A DNA stretch of 64,000 nt from Ophthalmolycus amberensis (lineage: Eukaryota; Chordata; Actinopteri; Perciformes; Zoarcidae): positions 992,001 through 1,056,000 of the forward strand of contig JAFEUB010001384.1 in the NCBI GenBank assembly GCA_024529925.1, in the 5' to 3' direction. The notes under the pieces were generated by a model. The model was not told where the DNA came from. It worked only from the letters and a program-made list of their open reading frames with translations, and searched no databases. A program made the translations under genes and the position numbers. Below, piece by piece: positions 12,946-22,568 of the stretch; position 1 is the stretch's first letter, and every line of letters starts with the position of its first letter.

Positions 12946-13110
12946 TGCCTGTCATTGGCAGCCCACTGCTCCCTATATACAGGGATGGGTCAAATGCAGA
13001 GACAAATTTCCCCCTTAACGGGATCAATATAATAATAATATAATAATAATAAATTAAATTAAATTAAAAATGAAAATAAAAAAAACCTAAAAATTAAATT
13101 AAATTAAATT
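12945..13110 (+). repeat. Retroposon-like 3' end with AT-rich tail
   Basis: The stretch GGGTGCCTGTCATTGGCAGC followed by GGATGGGTCAAATGCAGAG and a run of AATAAT/AAATT units resembles the 3' end of common fish SINE/LINE families, as I remember them. No coding sequence is attached, and the class is uncertain. Confidence 0.45.
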
Positions 13111-13211
13111 ACTCCTCTTCCTCCTCCTGCCGCTGCACTGGGAGGCTGTGATGTATTTTTTTACAGCACAACTCCTCCCCTGATGACACCACAGTATTTT
13201 GGCTATTTCCC

Positions 13212-13277
13212 CCTCCATCTCCATGTAACAGAAACACTTTCAACCATATTAACTTGCAAATCAATTTTTCTTTTGAA
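13212..13277 (+). repeat. Tandem-duplication arm A1, cut off by the LINE insertion
   Basis: This 66-bp segment (CCTCCATCTCC...CTTTTGAA) recurs with one difference at 18753-18818. There it is joined directly to the 126-bp segment B, which lies here on the far side of the LINE. The pre-insertion locus therefore read A-B-A-B with a 192-bp unit. Confidence 0.85.
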
Positions 13278-13752
13278 ACATGAAAGAGCTGGTCATTGCT
13301 GGAACCAAACACACTCCTCTCCCCACTCCTCGACGGTTCCACAACCATCCTCTGTCTCCCCTAAATAATTGATATCTTCTGGGTCCAGGCTACAAGGCTA
13401 ATGATACCAATGACTCTCTCCAGGAAAGGTCGGGGCCCTGTATGCAGCTAGCCGTTTCAATTCCTGTCCTGCAAGTTCATAGAAAAGGAAAGGTGAGGCT
13501 GCGAAGAAACAATAGTAAACATGCAAACTTATCAAACTTAGCATACATTCCTCGTCAGCCTGTCCAAATAAATTGGGCAAAGAAAGCTTTAACCACATTC
13601 AACTTAGCTTTATTAAATGTCAGGTCTCTGTCAGGAAAAACATTTTTAATCAATGATTTTATTATGAGGCACAAACTGGACATTTTGTTTTTAACTGAAA
13701 CTTGGTTAAATCAAGATAACAATGCAGCTGTTCTTATTGAATCAACACCTCC

Positions 13753-14275
13753 TGTCACGGGAGTTCACAGGTAGGACCCAAACGCAAGACCACAGGAGAC
13801 AGAAGTTAGTGGAAACAGGTTTTATTTAGCCTGACTAAGACAGGAGGGTGTGGAGCCCGTGGTCCGACACCGGAGGGCTGGATGCTTGACGGCGTGTGTA
13901 GTCCGTTGAACACCAGGAGGGCTTTGCGGCGGAGTGTAATCCGTAGAATGCAAGGAGGGCAGAGGATGCCACGGGGTTGAAGCGGGTGAAAGACGGTACG
14001 ACCTGACAACCCCAGACTGCAGGCCCAGAGTTTATATAGAGACAGGGGAATCATTAGTGGGACCCGAGTCTGGTGTGTCAGGCCGCAGGAGGTGATCGGC
14101 TGGAGTGTCCTCAGCTGTGCACAATCACGGGTGTGGCCATGGGAGGTGTCTGGAGGCAGGGGACAAACACAGAGCACATGGCACACAATAACAAACGGGG
14201 GAATGACAGGACACATGAGGAGAGGAGATCAGGGGAAACACACAACGGGTCAGACAGGGATCCTGGATCCTGACA
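13753..14275 (-). repeat. LTR copy 1 (523 bp) with 5-bp target duplication
   Basis: It starts TGTCACGGG and ends CCTGACA, giving TGTCA...TGACA inverted ends. CCTCC flanks it on both sides (13748-13752 and 14276-14280) inside the LINE ORF, so it looks like a solo LTR inserted there. It is identical to the copy at 15235-15757 except c14065 versus t15547, as far as I could see. Orientation is inferred from the minus-strand gag next to copy 2. Confidence 0.9.
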
Positions 14276-14372
14276 CCTCCCAACTTCAGTTTCATGAGCG
14301 AAACAAGAGCGCATAAGAAAGGAGGTGGAGTTGCTGTTTTATTTAATGATTCTCTTCAATGCAAGCAGATGC
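14276..14372 (+). repeat. Duplicated LINE segment between LTR copy 1 and the gag array
   Basis: These 97 bp are LINE ORF sequence and are repeated at 15758-15854, where the LINE continues normally. Here they stop at GCAGATGC and run straight into the 21-bp gag array. With the LTR they form a 620-bp direct repeat (13753-14372 and 15235-15854). Confidence 0.88.
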
Positions 14373-15218
14373 AGGAACTGGCGCTGAGGCGGCAGGAACT
14401 GGCGCTGAGGCGGCAGGAACTGGCGCTGAGGCGGCAGGAACTGGCGCTGAGGCGGCAGGAACTGGCGCTGAGGCGGCAGGAACTGGAGCTGAGGCGGCAG
14501 GAACTGGAGCTGAGGCGGCAGGAACTGGAGCTGAGGCGGCAGGAACTGGAGCTGAGGCGGCAGGAACTGGAGCTGAGGCGGCAGGAACTGGAGCTGGCTG
14601 CGGCGAAGAGGCGGCAGGAACAGGAGCTGGCTGCAATGCCGTCCGAATACGGGGAGCCGGAGTCGGCCGGGCCACCGAGTGTTCCGCTACACTTGCTTGG
14701 CTCCGTCTCCGGCTGAGAAGGTGCTTGGCCATATAATCCGAGTCCCCCAGAGGGTCAAAAACTCTCATCAGATCCGCCACAAAGTCCACATACCCCACAG
14801 TATTAGGCCGCTCAAAACCTAACGTTCTCGCGGCCCAGTCCAAAGCCCTTCCCCGCAGTAATCCCACCACGTAGGACACCTTGGCCCCGTCAGAGGCAAA
14901 AGTCTGAGGCTGACGGTCAAATACCCGTTGGCATAGCAACAGGAAGCCCTGGCACCTCCCCAGTGTTCCGTCATAGGGCCCCGGAACCGGCACGGGGGAT
15001 TCCCAGACCAGCGGAGCGAGGACAGGCGGGAATAGTGCGGATGCTGGAACTGGGGGAGACCTGACTGTCCGGGCTAGTTCCTGCCCGAACCAGCCAATCC
15101 AAGAAACTTCAACAGGGAAACGTCTCATCTCCTCCAGCAGCCTGTTAGTTCTCTCCAGCTCCTCCAGCAGACTGTTAGTTCCGTACAGCGTAGCTGCTCC
15201 TGTGGTTGCTGGGTCCAT
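14343..15218 (-). pseudogene. Gag-like capsid protein of a Ty3/gypsy-type element, 3'-truncated
   Basis: The frame opens at ATG 15218 (MDPATTGAATLYG...), about 14 bp inside the 5' LTR boundary, as is usual for sushi-type gypsy elements. Residues about 15-35 form a short Leu/Glu-rich helix (LLEELERTNRLLEEMRR). Residues about 75-170 match the retrotransposon gag/capsid fold (LGRCQGFLLLCQRVF, LLRGRALDWAA, FVADLMRVFDP). Residues about 205-285 are a proline/alanine repeat (PVPAASA, about 10 copies). The last residues, CIEENH, come from antisense LINE sequence, so the natural C-terminus is missing. No protease, reverse transcriptase or integrase follows. Gag would assemble a capsid-like particle; this copy cannot act autonomously. 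Confidence 0.82.
14373..14591. repeat. 21-bp tandem array, ten units
   Basis: Ten near-perfect 21-bp units begin aggaactgg(c/a)gctgagg; the first five carry GCGCTG and the next five GAGCTG. The array encodes the PVPAASA repeats of the gag frame on the minus strand and QELALRR/QELELRR heptads on the plus strand. It ends abruptly at the LINE junction at 14372/14373. Confidence 0.93.
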
Positions 15219-15234
15219 TATGGTCAGGTCGTTC

Positions 15235-15757
15235 TGTCACGGGAGTTCACAGGTAGGACCCAAACGCAAGACCACAGGAGACAGAAGTTAGTGGAAACAG
15301 GTTTTATTTAGCCTGACTAAGACAGGAGGGTGTGGAGCCCGTGGTCCGACACCGGAGGGCTGGATGCTTGACGGCGTGTGTAGTCCGTTGAACACCAGGA
15401 GGGCTTTGCGGCGGAGTGTAATCCGTAGAATGCAAGGAGGGCAGAGGATGCCACGGGGTTGAAGCGGGTGAAAGACGGTACGACCTGACAACCCCAGACT
15501 GCAGGCCCAGAGTTTATATAGAGACAGGGGAATCATTAGTGGGACCTGAGTCTGGTGTGTCAGGCCGCAGGAGGTGATCGGCTGGAGTGTCCTCAGCTGT
15601 GCACAATCACGGGTGTGGCCATGGGAGGTGTCTGGAGGCAGGGGACAAACACAGAGCACATGGCACACAATAACAAACGGGGGAATGACAGGACACATGA
15701 GGAGAGGAGATCAGGGGAAACACACAACGGGTCAGACAGGGATCCTGGATCCTGACA
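15235..15757 (-). repeat. LTR copy 2 (523 bp), 5' LTR relative to the gag frame
   Basis: This is the same LTR as 13753-14275 with one base difference. On the minus strand it reads TGTCAGGATCC...CCCGTGACA, and the gag ATG lies 17 bp further on. Its other side abuts CCTCC and LINE sequence, consistent with being one end of the original full insertion. Confidence 0.9.
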
Positions 15758-18626
15758 CCTCCCAACTTCAGTTTCATGAGCGAAACAAGAGCGCATAAGA
15801 AAGGAGGTGGAGTTGCTGTTTTATTTAATGATTCTCTTCAATGCAAGCAGATGCCCTTTGGTCATTTTAGTTCTTTTGAATATGTGGCTCTGAATTCCAC
15901 TCAAGCTTTATTCCTAAACATTTACAGACCGCCTAAATACTGTGCGACCTTCTTTGATGAGTTTACTGAACTGCTGTCTGTAATCTGTATTGATTTTGAC
16001 TGTGTTGTTATTGTTGGTGATTTTAATATCCATGTTGATAATCCCCAGGACAGAGAGTCTATAGAACTATGTGGTGTCCTTGATAACTATGATCTGACTC
16101 AGCATGTGACAGGACCCACCCACAACAGGGGGCACACTCTGGACCTAATCATCACCAAAGGTGTAAACATTTCCAAGGTTGCTGTGACTGATGTTGCACT
16201 CTCTGATCATTTCTGTGTTTTCTTTGAGAGTGCAATCTCCTTGCACACAAATGTCCAAACCAAGGTTGTGACAAAGCGTTACATCTCTGAAAACACCAGT
16301 GAACTATTTATTCAGAAGTTCTCCTCCACACCAGCCCTCTCTTGCCTCTCAGTCAATGAGCTTGTAGATGGCTTCAATTTTAAAGTTAAAAATATTATTG
16401 ATGCCATTGCACCCACTAAAGTGAAGGTTGTCTCGGGTAAGCAAAGATCTCCTTGGAGAAATGCTACGTTGGTCAAAATGGAGAAACGAGAGTGTCGGAA
16501 AGCTGAGCGCAGGTGGCGAAAAACTAATCTCCAGGTTCACTGTGACATCTATAAAGAGAGACTTCGCAATTATAATTTGGAACTTAGAAATGCAAGGCAG
16601 TCATTCTTCTCTGACATCATAACCAAAAACAAGAACAATACACGCGCCTTATTTGCTACTGTCGACAGGCTAACAAACCCTCCAGTGTCGGTAGCTGCTG
16701 AACTCCAATCCACCTGGGCATGCAATCAATTTGCCTCCTTTTTTACTGACAAAATTCAGAAAATTAGACAAGCAGTCAGTGCCTCCACATCAACCACAGG
16801 ATATGTGTTGTCCCGATCTCTGAATAACATCCATTCAAATATCATGACACAATTTCATTCAATCGACCGTAGAAGCCTAGAAGACATTATACAACATCTG
16901 AAGTCATCCTCCTGCTGCTTGGATATTCTACCAACACACTTTTTCAAAAATATTTCAAACTGCATGACCACTGATCTTTTACAAATTGTAAACACATCCC
17001 TTCTCTCAGGTGTCTTCCCACAAGCCCTAAAAACTGCAGTTATTAAACCACTCCTAAAGAAGGTTAGTTTAGACTCCGCAACGATGAAAAATTATCGGCC
17101 AATATCAAACCTCCCATTTTTAAGTAAAATAATTGAAAAAGCGGTTTTCCAACAGCTGACCAACTTCTTGACCGTAAATAACTGCTTTGATGTTTTCCAG
17201 TCAGGCTTTCGACAGCACCACAGCACTGAAACTGCTCTTGTTAAGGTTTTCAACGACATCCACTTAAACATAGACAACGGCAGAAGTTCAGTCTTAGTGT
17301 TACTAGATCTCAGTGCTGCATTCGACACGGTCGACCATGCCATACTCTTAGAAAGACTAAAAATCTGGGTGGGACTCTCTGGCACAGCACTTAACTGGTT
17401 TGAATCCTACTTGAAGGGCCGAGAATACTTTGTGTCTGTAGCTGATTACACATCAGAGCTGACTAAAATGACATGTGGTGTTCCCCAAGGTTCAATACTG
17501 GGGCCTCTTCTGTTCAACATCTACATGCTTCCACTAGCTCAGATTATGGAAAACAACAAAGTGTGTTATCATAATTATGCAGACGACACACAAATCTACA
17601 TAACTATGTCACCAGGGGACTATAATCCCATACAAGGGCTGGGTAACTGCATTGAACAAATCAACAACTGGATGTGCCAGAATTTTCTTCAATTAAACAA
17701 AGATAAAACAGAAGTAATTGTTTTTGGTACCAAGGACGAACAATTGAAAATCACCGCTCAGCTTCAGTCACTGATGTTAAAACCCACAAACCAAGCCAGA
17801 AATCTAGGTGTAGTTATGGATTCAGACCTCAACCTGAACAGCCATATCAAGACAATTACAAAATCAGCCTATTATCACCTGAAGAATATATCAAGGATTA
17901 GAGGACTTATGTCTCAACAGGATTTGGAAAAACTTGTCCACGCATTTATCTTCAGCAGACTGGACTACTGAAACGGTGTGTTTACAGGTCTCTGTAAAAA
18001 GTCCGTCAGAAAGCTGCAGCTGATTCAGAACGCTGCAGCTCGAGTCCTCACTAAGACCAGGAGGGTGGATCACATCACTCCAGTTCTGAGGTCTTTGCAC
18101 TGGCTTCCTGTCCAACAAAGAATTGACTTTAAAATCCTGCTGTTGGTTTACAAAGCACTGAATGGTTTTGAGCCAAAATACATCTCTGATCTGCTGCTAC
18201 CTTATGAACCATCCCGACCCCTCAGGTCGTCTGGGACCGGTCTACTTTCTGTTCCCAGAGTCAGAACTAAACATGGAGAAGCAGCGTTCAGTTTTTCTGC
18301 TCCACATATCTGGAACAAAGTCCCAGAAAGCTGCAGGTCTGCTGAGACCCTCAGCTCATTTAAATCAAGATTGAAGACCTTTCTGTTTGCTGCTGCCTTT
18401 AATTGAACCACATTCAATTAATATATTAATCAATTTCCTGCATTTCTGCATTTTACTACTGAATTTTATTTCTTACACTGTTTCTTTAATTGTTTTTAAA
18501 TCTCCTTTTCTTTTGCCTTATGTTTTGATGCTTTTAATGGTTTTATGTGAAGCACTTTGAATTACCTTGTTGTTGAAATGTGCTATACAAATAAACTTGC
18601 CTTGCCTTGCCTTGCCTTGCCTTGAA

Positions 18627-18944
18627 GAAAGAAGCTCAAAGGAAGCTCTAAGAGGCAGATTCCTGCACGCTCACACTTCGGATATATGAGTAGCTGTGCC
18701 TTGCTCAACAGAGAAGTGAAGGATGTTGTTCATTTACATACCAGGTTCTACCCCTCCATCTCCATGCAACAGAAACACTTTCAACCATATTAACTTGCAA
18801 ATCAATTTTTCTTTTGAAGAAAGAAGCTCAAAGGAAGCTCTAAGAGGCAGATTCCTGCACGCTCACACTTCGGATATATGAGTAGCTGTGCCTTGCTCAA
18901 CAGAGAAGTGAAGGATGTTGTTCATTTACATACCAGGTTCTACC
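18627..18944 (+). repeat. Tandem-duplication arms B1-A2-B2
   Basis: B1 (18627-18752) and B2 (18819-18944) are 126-bp copies that look identical, separated by A2 (18753-18818). With A1 at 13212-13277 they show a 192-bp tandem duplication whose first unit was split by the LINE. Confidence 0.88.
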
Positions 18945-18984
18945 ATCTGCTGTGTTAAGTCCAACAAGCAAGCTTTCAGTTAAT

Positions 18985-19485
18985 TACACAGAGAACTGGT
19001 AAAAATGTTTAGCATGTTAGCTTGCTAATATTTGCTAATTAGCACAAAGTACAGCTGAGGCTGATGGGCATGTCATTAGTTGTGCAGGTATTTGGTCACA
19101 AATGAAAGTATTGAACAAACTAAAATGTCGTTTTGTGGAAAACACCAACACCAACGTTTTTACAATTGAATCAGTTGGGAACATGATTATGTGTACCAAA
19201 TCTTGTGGCAATATATGGTGAGACATTTTACTAAAAACCACAAACGTGACCCTCATGGAGTCGCAAAAGGAGAAGTCCGGGGTCACCAAAGTCATTAGGA
19301 CCCGTCATATGGAAGCCATGAATGTCTGTTGTGCCCGTCAATCAGTTAAGAGATATTTCACTGGATAAGTGAAAACATTGTCCTGTTAGTGGGGCTAAAT
19401 TAAAAGTCAGAGGATCACCAAAGTCATTGGGCTTCATCTCCTGAGGATAAAATTTCATGGCAATATATTCAATACTTCAACACCC
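18985..19485. repeat. Dispersed fish repeat, decayed
   Basis: The phrases ACAGCTGAGGCTGATGGGC, GTCATTAGTTGTGCAGGTAT, GGATCACCAAAGTCATTGG and ATTTCATGGCAATATATTC match in order a non-coding repeat I remember as common in percomorph fish. Two partial, rearranged passes seem present. No ends or target duplication could be fixed. Confidence 0.5.
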
Positions 19486-20240
19486 TTGAGGCACGATGCT
19501 GGCATGGCTCGGATACAAATCAAACAATTATTGACAAGCTTGTACTCTCACCCTGTTTATCTACTTTACTGTTTACGTGACCTCTCCTCTCTGCTGTATC
19601 ATCTCAAAATATCTACATTCTGTTACTTTTTCTTCACTACCATTTCTCATTTCACGTATATTATCCATCTGATCTCTACAACCCATCATCTGAGAGTATT
19701 ATGTCTAACATGTCAAATTTTGCTACATGCATCATGTGCATTGTCCTTTCCATTAATCATCTCTTCATTTCTCTCTTTCTCTGTCTTGTCATCAGCTAGC
19801 TGGTGGGAAGGAGGAAGAGCAAAGGGATAGCAAACTCACACATGGAACTCAACTTGCTGCTATAAGACAGATTTAAGATGTGTTTTTTAAAACCCTTTTA
19901 GCCCCTCCATGTTGAAATTTTAGATAATTAAATTATTTGAATGGTATATTTTGAAAGACAAATTTGGCACAGTGCTTGTGAAAACTGGGGGGAGTGGCAT
20001 GTATTGCTGACCACCACGCTGTCTTTTTTTACTGTACCACTGGGAGTCACCATAGTAAGAAATGTTCTTACAGCTGATAACACCGTCCCAACCGACACTG
20101 TAGATCCCTCCCTCTGGATAACTTCATGTTTTTTATTTTTATTTTTTACAAAATAATGTATAAAATAACAAACCCTCAATGTAGACTCGTCGTTGTCCTG
20201 AGGGAATTTCTCTCTCCCTTTAAGAGAATGCTCTAGTGAT
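19486..20240. other. Gene-free stretch
   Basis: AT-rich sequence with no exon or bounded element recognised. Confidence 0.4.
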
Positions 20241-20445
20241 TGATGCTTTGGTGCATTTTGGCCATCACCATCTTAGATGTTGGTCTTCGCCATCTTGTTT
20301 TTCTTAAACCAGAACGGACGTGACCATATTTGGACTGCGGAGGAGTGACGTAGGGACGCCATATACGACTCTGGTCGGGTGCCAACCTGTCAATCACAAG
20401 GTAGCTCCACCCTAAAGCATACCCTGCTTTATGGCCATTAGAAAG
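20241..20445. repeat. Dispersed repeat fragment
   Basis: The string GCCATCACCATCTTAGATG, then GTGACGTAGGGACGCCATAT and GCCAACCTGTCAATCACAAG resembles a fish dispersed repeat known to me only by recollection. It has no coding capacity and its ends are uncertain. Confidence 0.4.
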
Positions 20446-20509
20446 AATGCAAGCTTGTTGGGAACTAAAGGAGCGTGTTTGGGTTATCAGCATTTAAGAA
20501 ACTGAATTC

Positions 20510-20894
20510 TTGACATCAATAGAATTATTAATGTATGTAACAATTATTAATGATTATTAATAATAACGGGGCACCACCCTGCGAACAGGGACCAATAACC
20601 AAACGATAAAACTAAGTCTCATAATTAGTGGCCACTCGTAATGTCAATAGTCGGGTGCGACTACACATTCGAAGTGACAGTGAAGGGTTAAGTTCGTACA
20701 CAAGGCTACTACATACAGTTTCATTACAGTATATATATGTACACAAGTAATCACAGACGACTGCTCCTTAAAGTATAACAGGGTTTATTAAATCAGAATA
20801 ATAAATGATCAGATCAATTAATATTGCAACCAACAAACGTTATCATACAATTTTATATGCCTAATACCTAAAGAAAAGAATAAAATGGGTGAGG

Positions 20895-20925
<31 letters not shown>

Positions 20926-22568
20926 GGTGTGTGTGTGGAGAGGAAGGGGTGTCTTGAAATTACAGTCGAAAACTACAAAGATGGCGGAGTCGAATGACGT
21001 AGCCAAACTAGCAGAGGGGGGTGAGACTGTAGGTAATGACGTGTGTGACAAAGGAGGGGCCTTAAGATACTACAGCTAAACTACCACCAGATGGCGGGGT
21101 CGAGTGACTCGGCCAAAATGGCGGTGGTGGTGCTGTATGTAATCACGTGTGCCGATGCACACGCGTGTTGTGAGGCGATCGTTCGAACGGGGTTTCCCCC
21201 AGGGGCAGAGATATGAGCTGTGTGTGTGCGTGTTACGTGAGAGGAGGAAGAAAAGAAAACGGAGCGAGAACTCGACGTGAATCACACCTCGGCGTGCGAT
21301 GTTGTAGGGAGCCTGAGTTTGCTGGTTTTATCACGCATAAGTATACCGCTGTCGTCTTTGAACTGCCGGTAACTTATGCCGTGATAAACCACGACCCTCA
21401 GGTCACTCGTCGAGTCAATGAAGAGAGAAATCCCACACGGAGTGGAATACAATGAATGAAAGTAATCCCCAAATAAACAGTCATAGCAGTTAATACACAA
21501 ATACAGCGGAGCTTCTCTAGTCCGTAATGATTGCGTAAATACCTCCGTATAATGCGACAGTGTCTTAACACAAACAGAATACGGGAATGTACCATAGAGC
21601 GGATCTTGTGGTCCGCGAGGAGTGGCGCAATACCTCGATATCACGCGACAGTAACTTAAACACACAAAAACACGGGAATAAACATATAAATGAATGGCCT
21701 GAATTAAACTTAAGTTAATTTAAGCTAAACTATGCCCAGATGCAATGAATCTTACTGTGAGACGTTTCCTCGCAGAGGAGAGAGGGGTCCGTTGAAGAAT
21801 GGCCCGTTCCCTCGAGGGAAAGGGAGGGGGGGGGCTGCTTTCAGCGCGGCCTTGCCTTTCGGGCGCTGTGTCTCGCACGGCTTTTGCTGGTGCGGCTTCG
21901 GTCCGTTGGCGTGGCTCTGGAGCAAACGCAGGTCCGATCTGTACTCGCTGCAGGGAGGACAGTTAACTTCGGCTGACGCGACGTGGTCCGTGCGTCTTAT
22001 CGGGAATCATCGGTGGAGGATTGAGGCTTCGTCGTCTTTCCTCCTGCCGGCATGTGTGCACAAAAAGAAAAAGGAGCGGAGACGGGTCTCGTTGGAGGGA
22101 TCCGTCTCAGCGGGGTAAGGGAGCCTTACTCAAAGTGGAGCACTGTCTGTTTCGTCCAGCGAAATGGCTCGTGACCTGACAGGGTTTGATGAGGGGAGAA
22201 GGCCGTTGCTTCCTCGTGGCCAGCGTCGCTAGCGTGACGCTGGAGGGGAAAAGCTGAATCTTCTGTAGCCTGGACGGGGGTCCGAGCGAAGAGAGCGTTT
22301 GCGTGCCTCCTTCTACCCCGGAGGGATTGGTGGAAAAAGCGTTGAGATGTGAGTTGCCAGCAGTTTTGTAGAACAGTGGTTGAACCACAGGGGTCCTGGG
22401 GTCTCTTGGCCCTCAGCCAATGAGATTGCAGCGGTGCATTCAGGTGACCATGGTTTTTTGGGGGGGGGGAAATTCACACCCTAATGTGAAATTCCTTCAG
22501 AGGAGGTTTGCTCTCATCAAACCACAATCAGGATGAAACCTTTGCTTGCAAAAGCGAAGGCCTGATTC
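20510..22568. repeat. Unclassified long repeat-like block, CpG-rich in its second half
   Basis: The block begins with an ATTATTAAT-rich edge followed by CGGGGCACCACCCTGCG. It includes a GT microsatellite (20897-20935) and duplicated phrases AAGATGGCGGAGTCGAATGA and AGATGGCGGGGTCGAGTGA, then becomes CpG-dense from 21090 to 22340. No ORF with a recognisable domain is present. Similar text occurs in other fish genomes as I remember it, suggesting a large non-coding retroelement or LTR part. The hAT element at 22569 inserted into it, so it is older than that event. Confidence 0.4.

Larger units (their letters stand above)
13442..18406 (+). pseudogene. LINE endonuclease/reverse-transcriptase ORF, interrupted
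   Basis: The ORF would encode one polyprotein: an apurinic-type endonuclease followed by a reverse transcriptase acting in target-primed reverse transcription of its own RNA. It is interrupted first by the LTR/gag insertion between 13753 and 15757, and second by the nonsense codon TGA at 17969-17971. The longest open piece is 15776-17971 (731 codons from an internal ATG). The tail after the stop, from 17972, stays in the same frame and ends with FKSRLKTFLFAAAFN. The frame is remarkably well preserved, suggesting a young copy. The protein here cannot be made in full. Confidence 0.88.
13278..18626 (+). mobile_element. Near-complete L2-type LINE carrying a nested LTR element
   Basis: The LINE runs from a 5' UTR (about 13278-13441) through an endonuclease/reverse-transcriptase ORF to a 3' UTR and a CTTGC pentamer tail (18598-18621). 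ORF parts: 13442-13752 gives the N-terminus and first endonuclease motifs (LTETWL); 15758-17968 gives GVAVLF, GDFNIH, SDH and the reverse-transcriptase motifs LLDLSAAFDTVDH, GVPQGSILGP and YADD; 17972-18406 gives the C-terminal tail. A TTGAA pentamer lies at both ends (13273-13277, 18622-18626). Two lesions are visible: the nested LTR insertion at 13753 and a TGA stop at 17969-17971 where LDY is followed in frame by NGVFTG. Otherwise the frame is open. L2 clade is inferred from motif spacing and the GTGCTATACAAATAAA end. Confidence 0.9.

Noticed and set aside
14373..14591. Regular direct repeats suggestive of a CRISPR array
   Set aside because: The units abut with no spacers, the setting is a vertebrate genome, and the array lies in a gag coding frame.
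14294..14716. A 140-codon frame with QELALRR heptads, resembling a coiled-coil gene
   Set aside because: It starts in LINE ORF sequence and runs into the antisense of the gag repeat array; it is a junction by-product, not a gene.
21732..22118. A 128-codon frame in the CpG-rich block
   Set aside because: Arg/Gly-rich translation from high G+C content without a domain or splice context.
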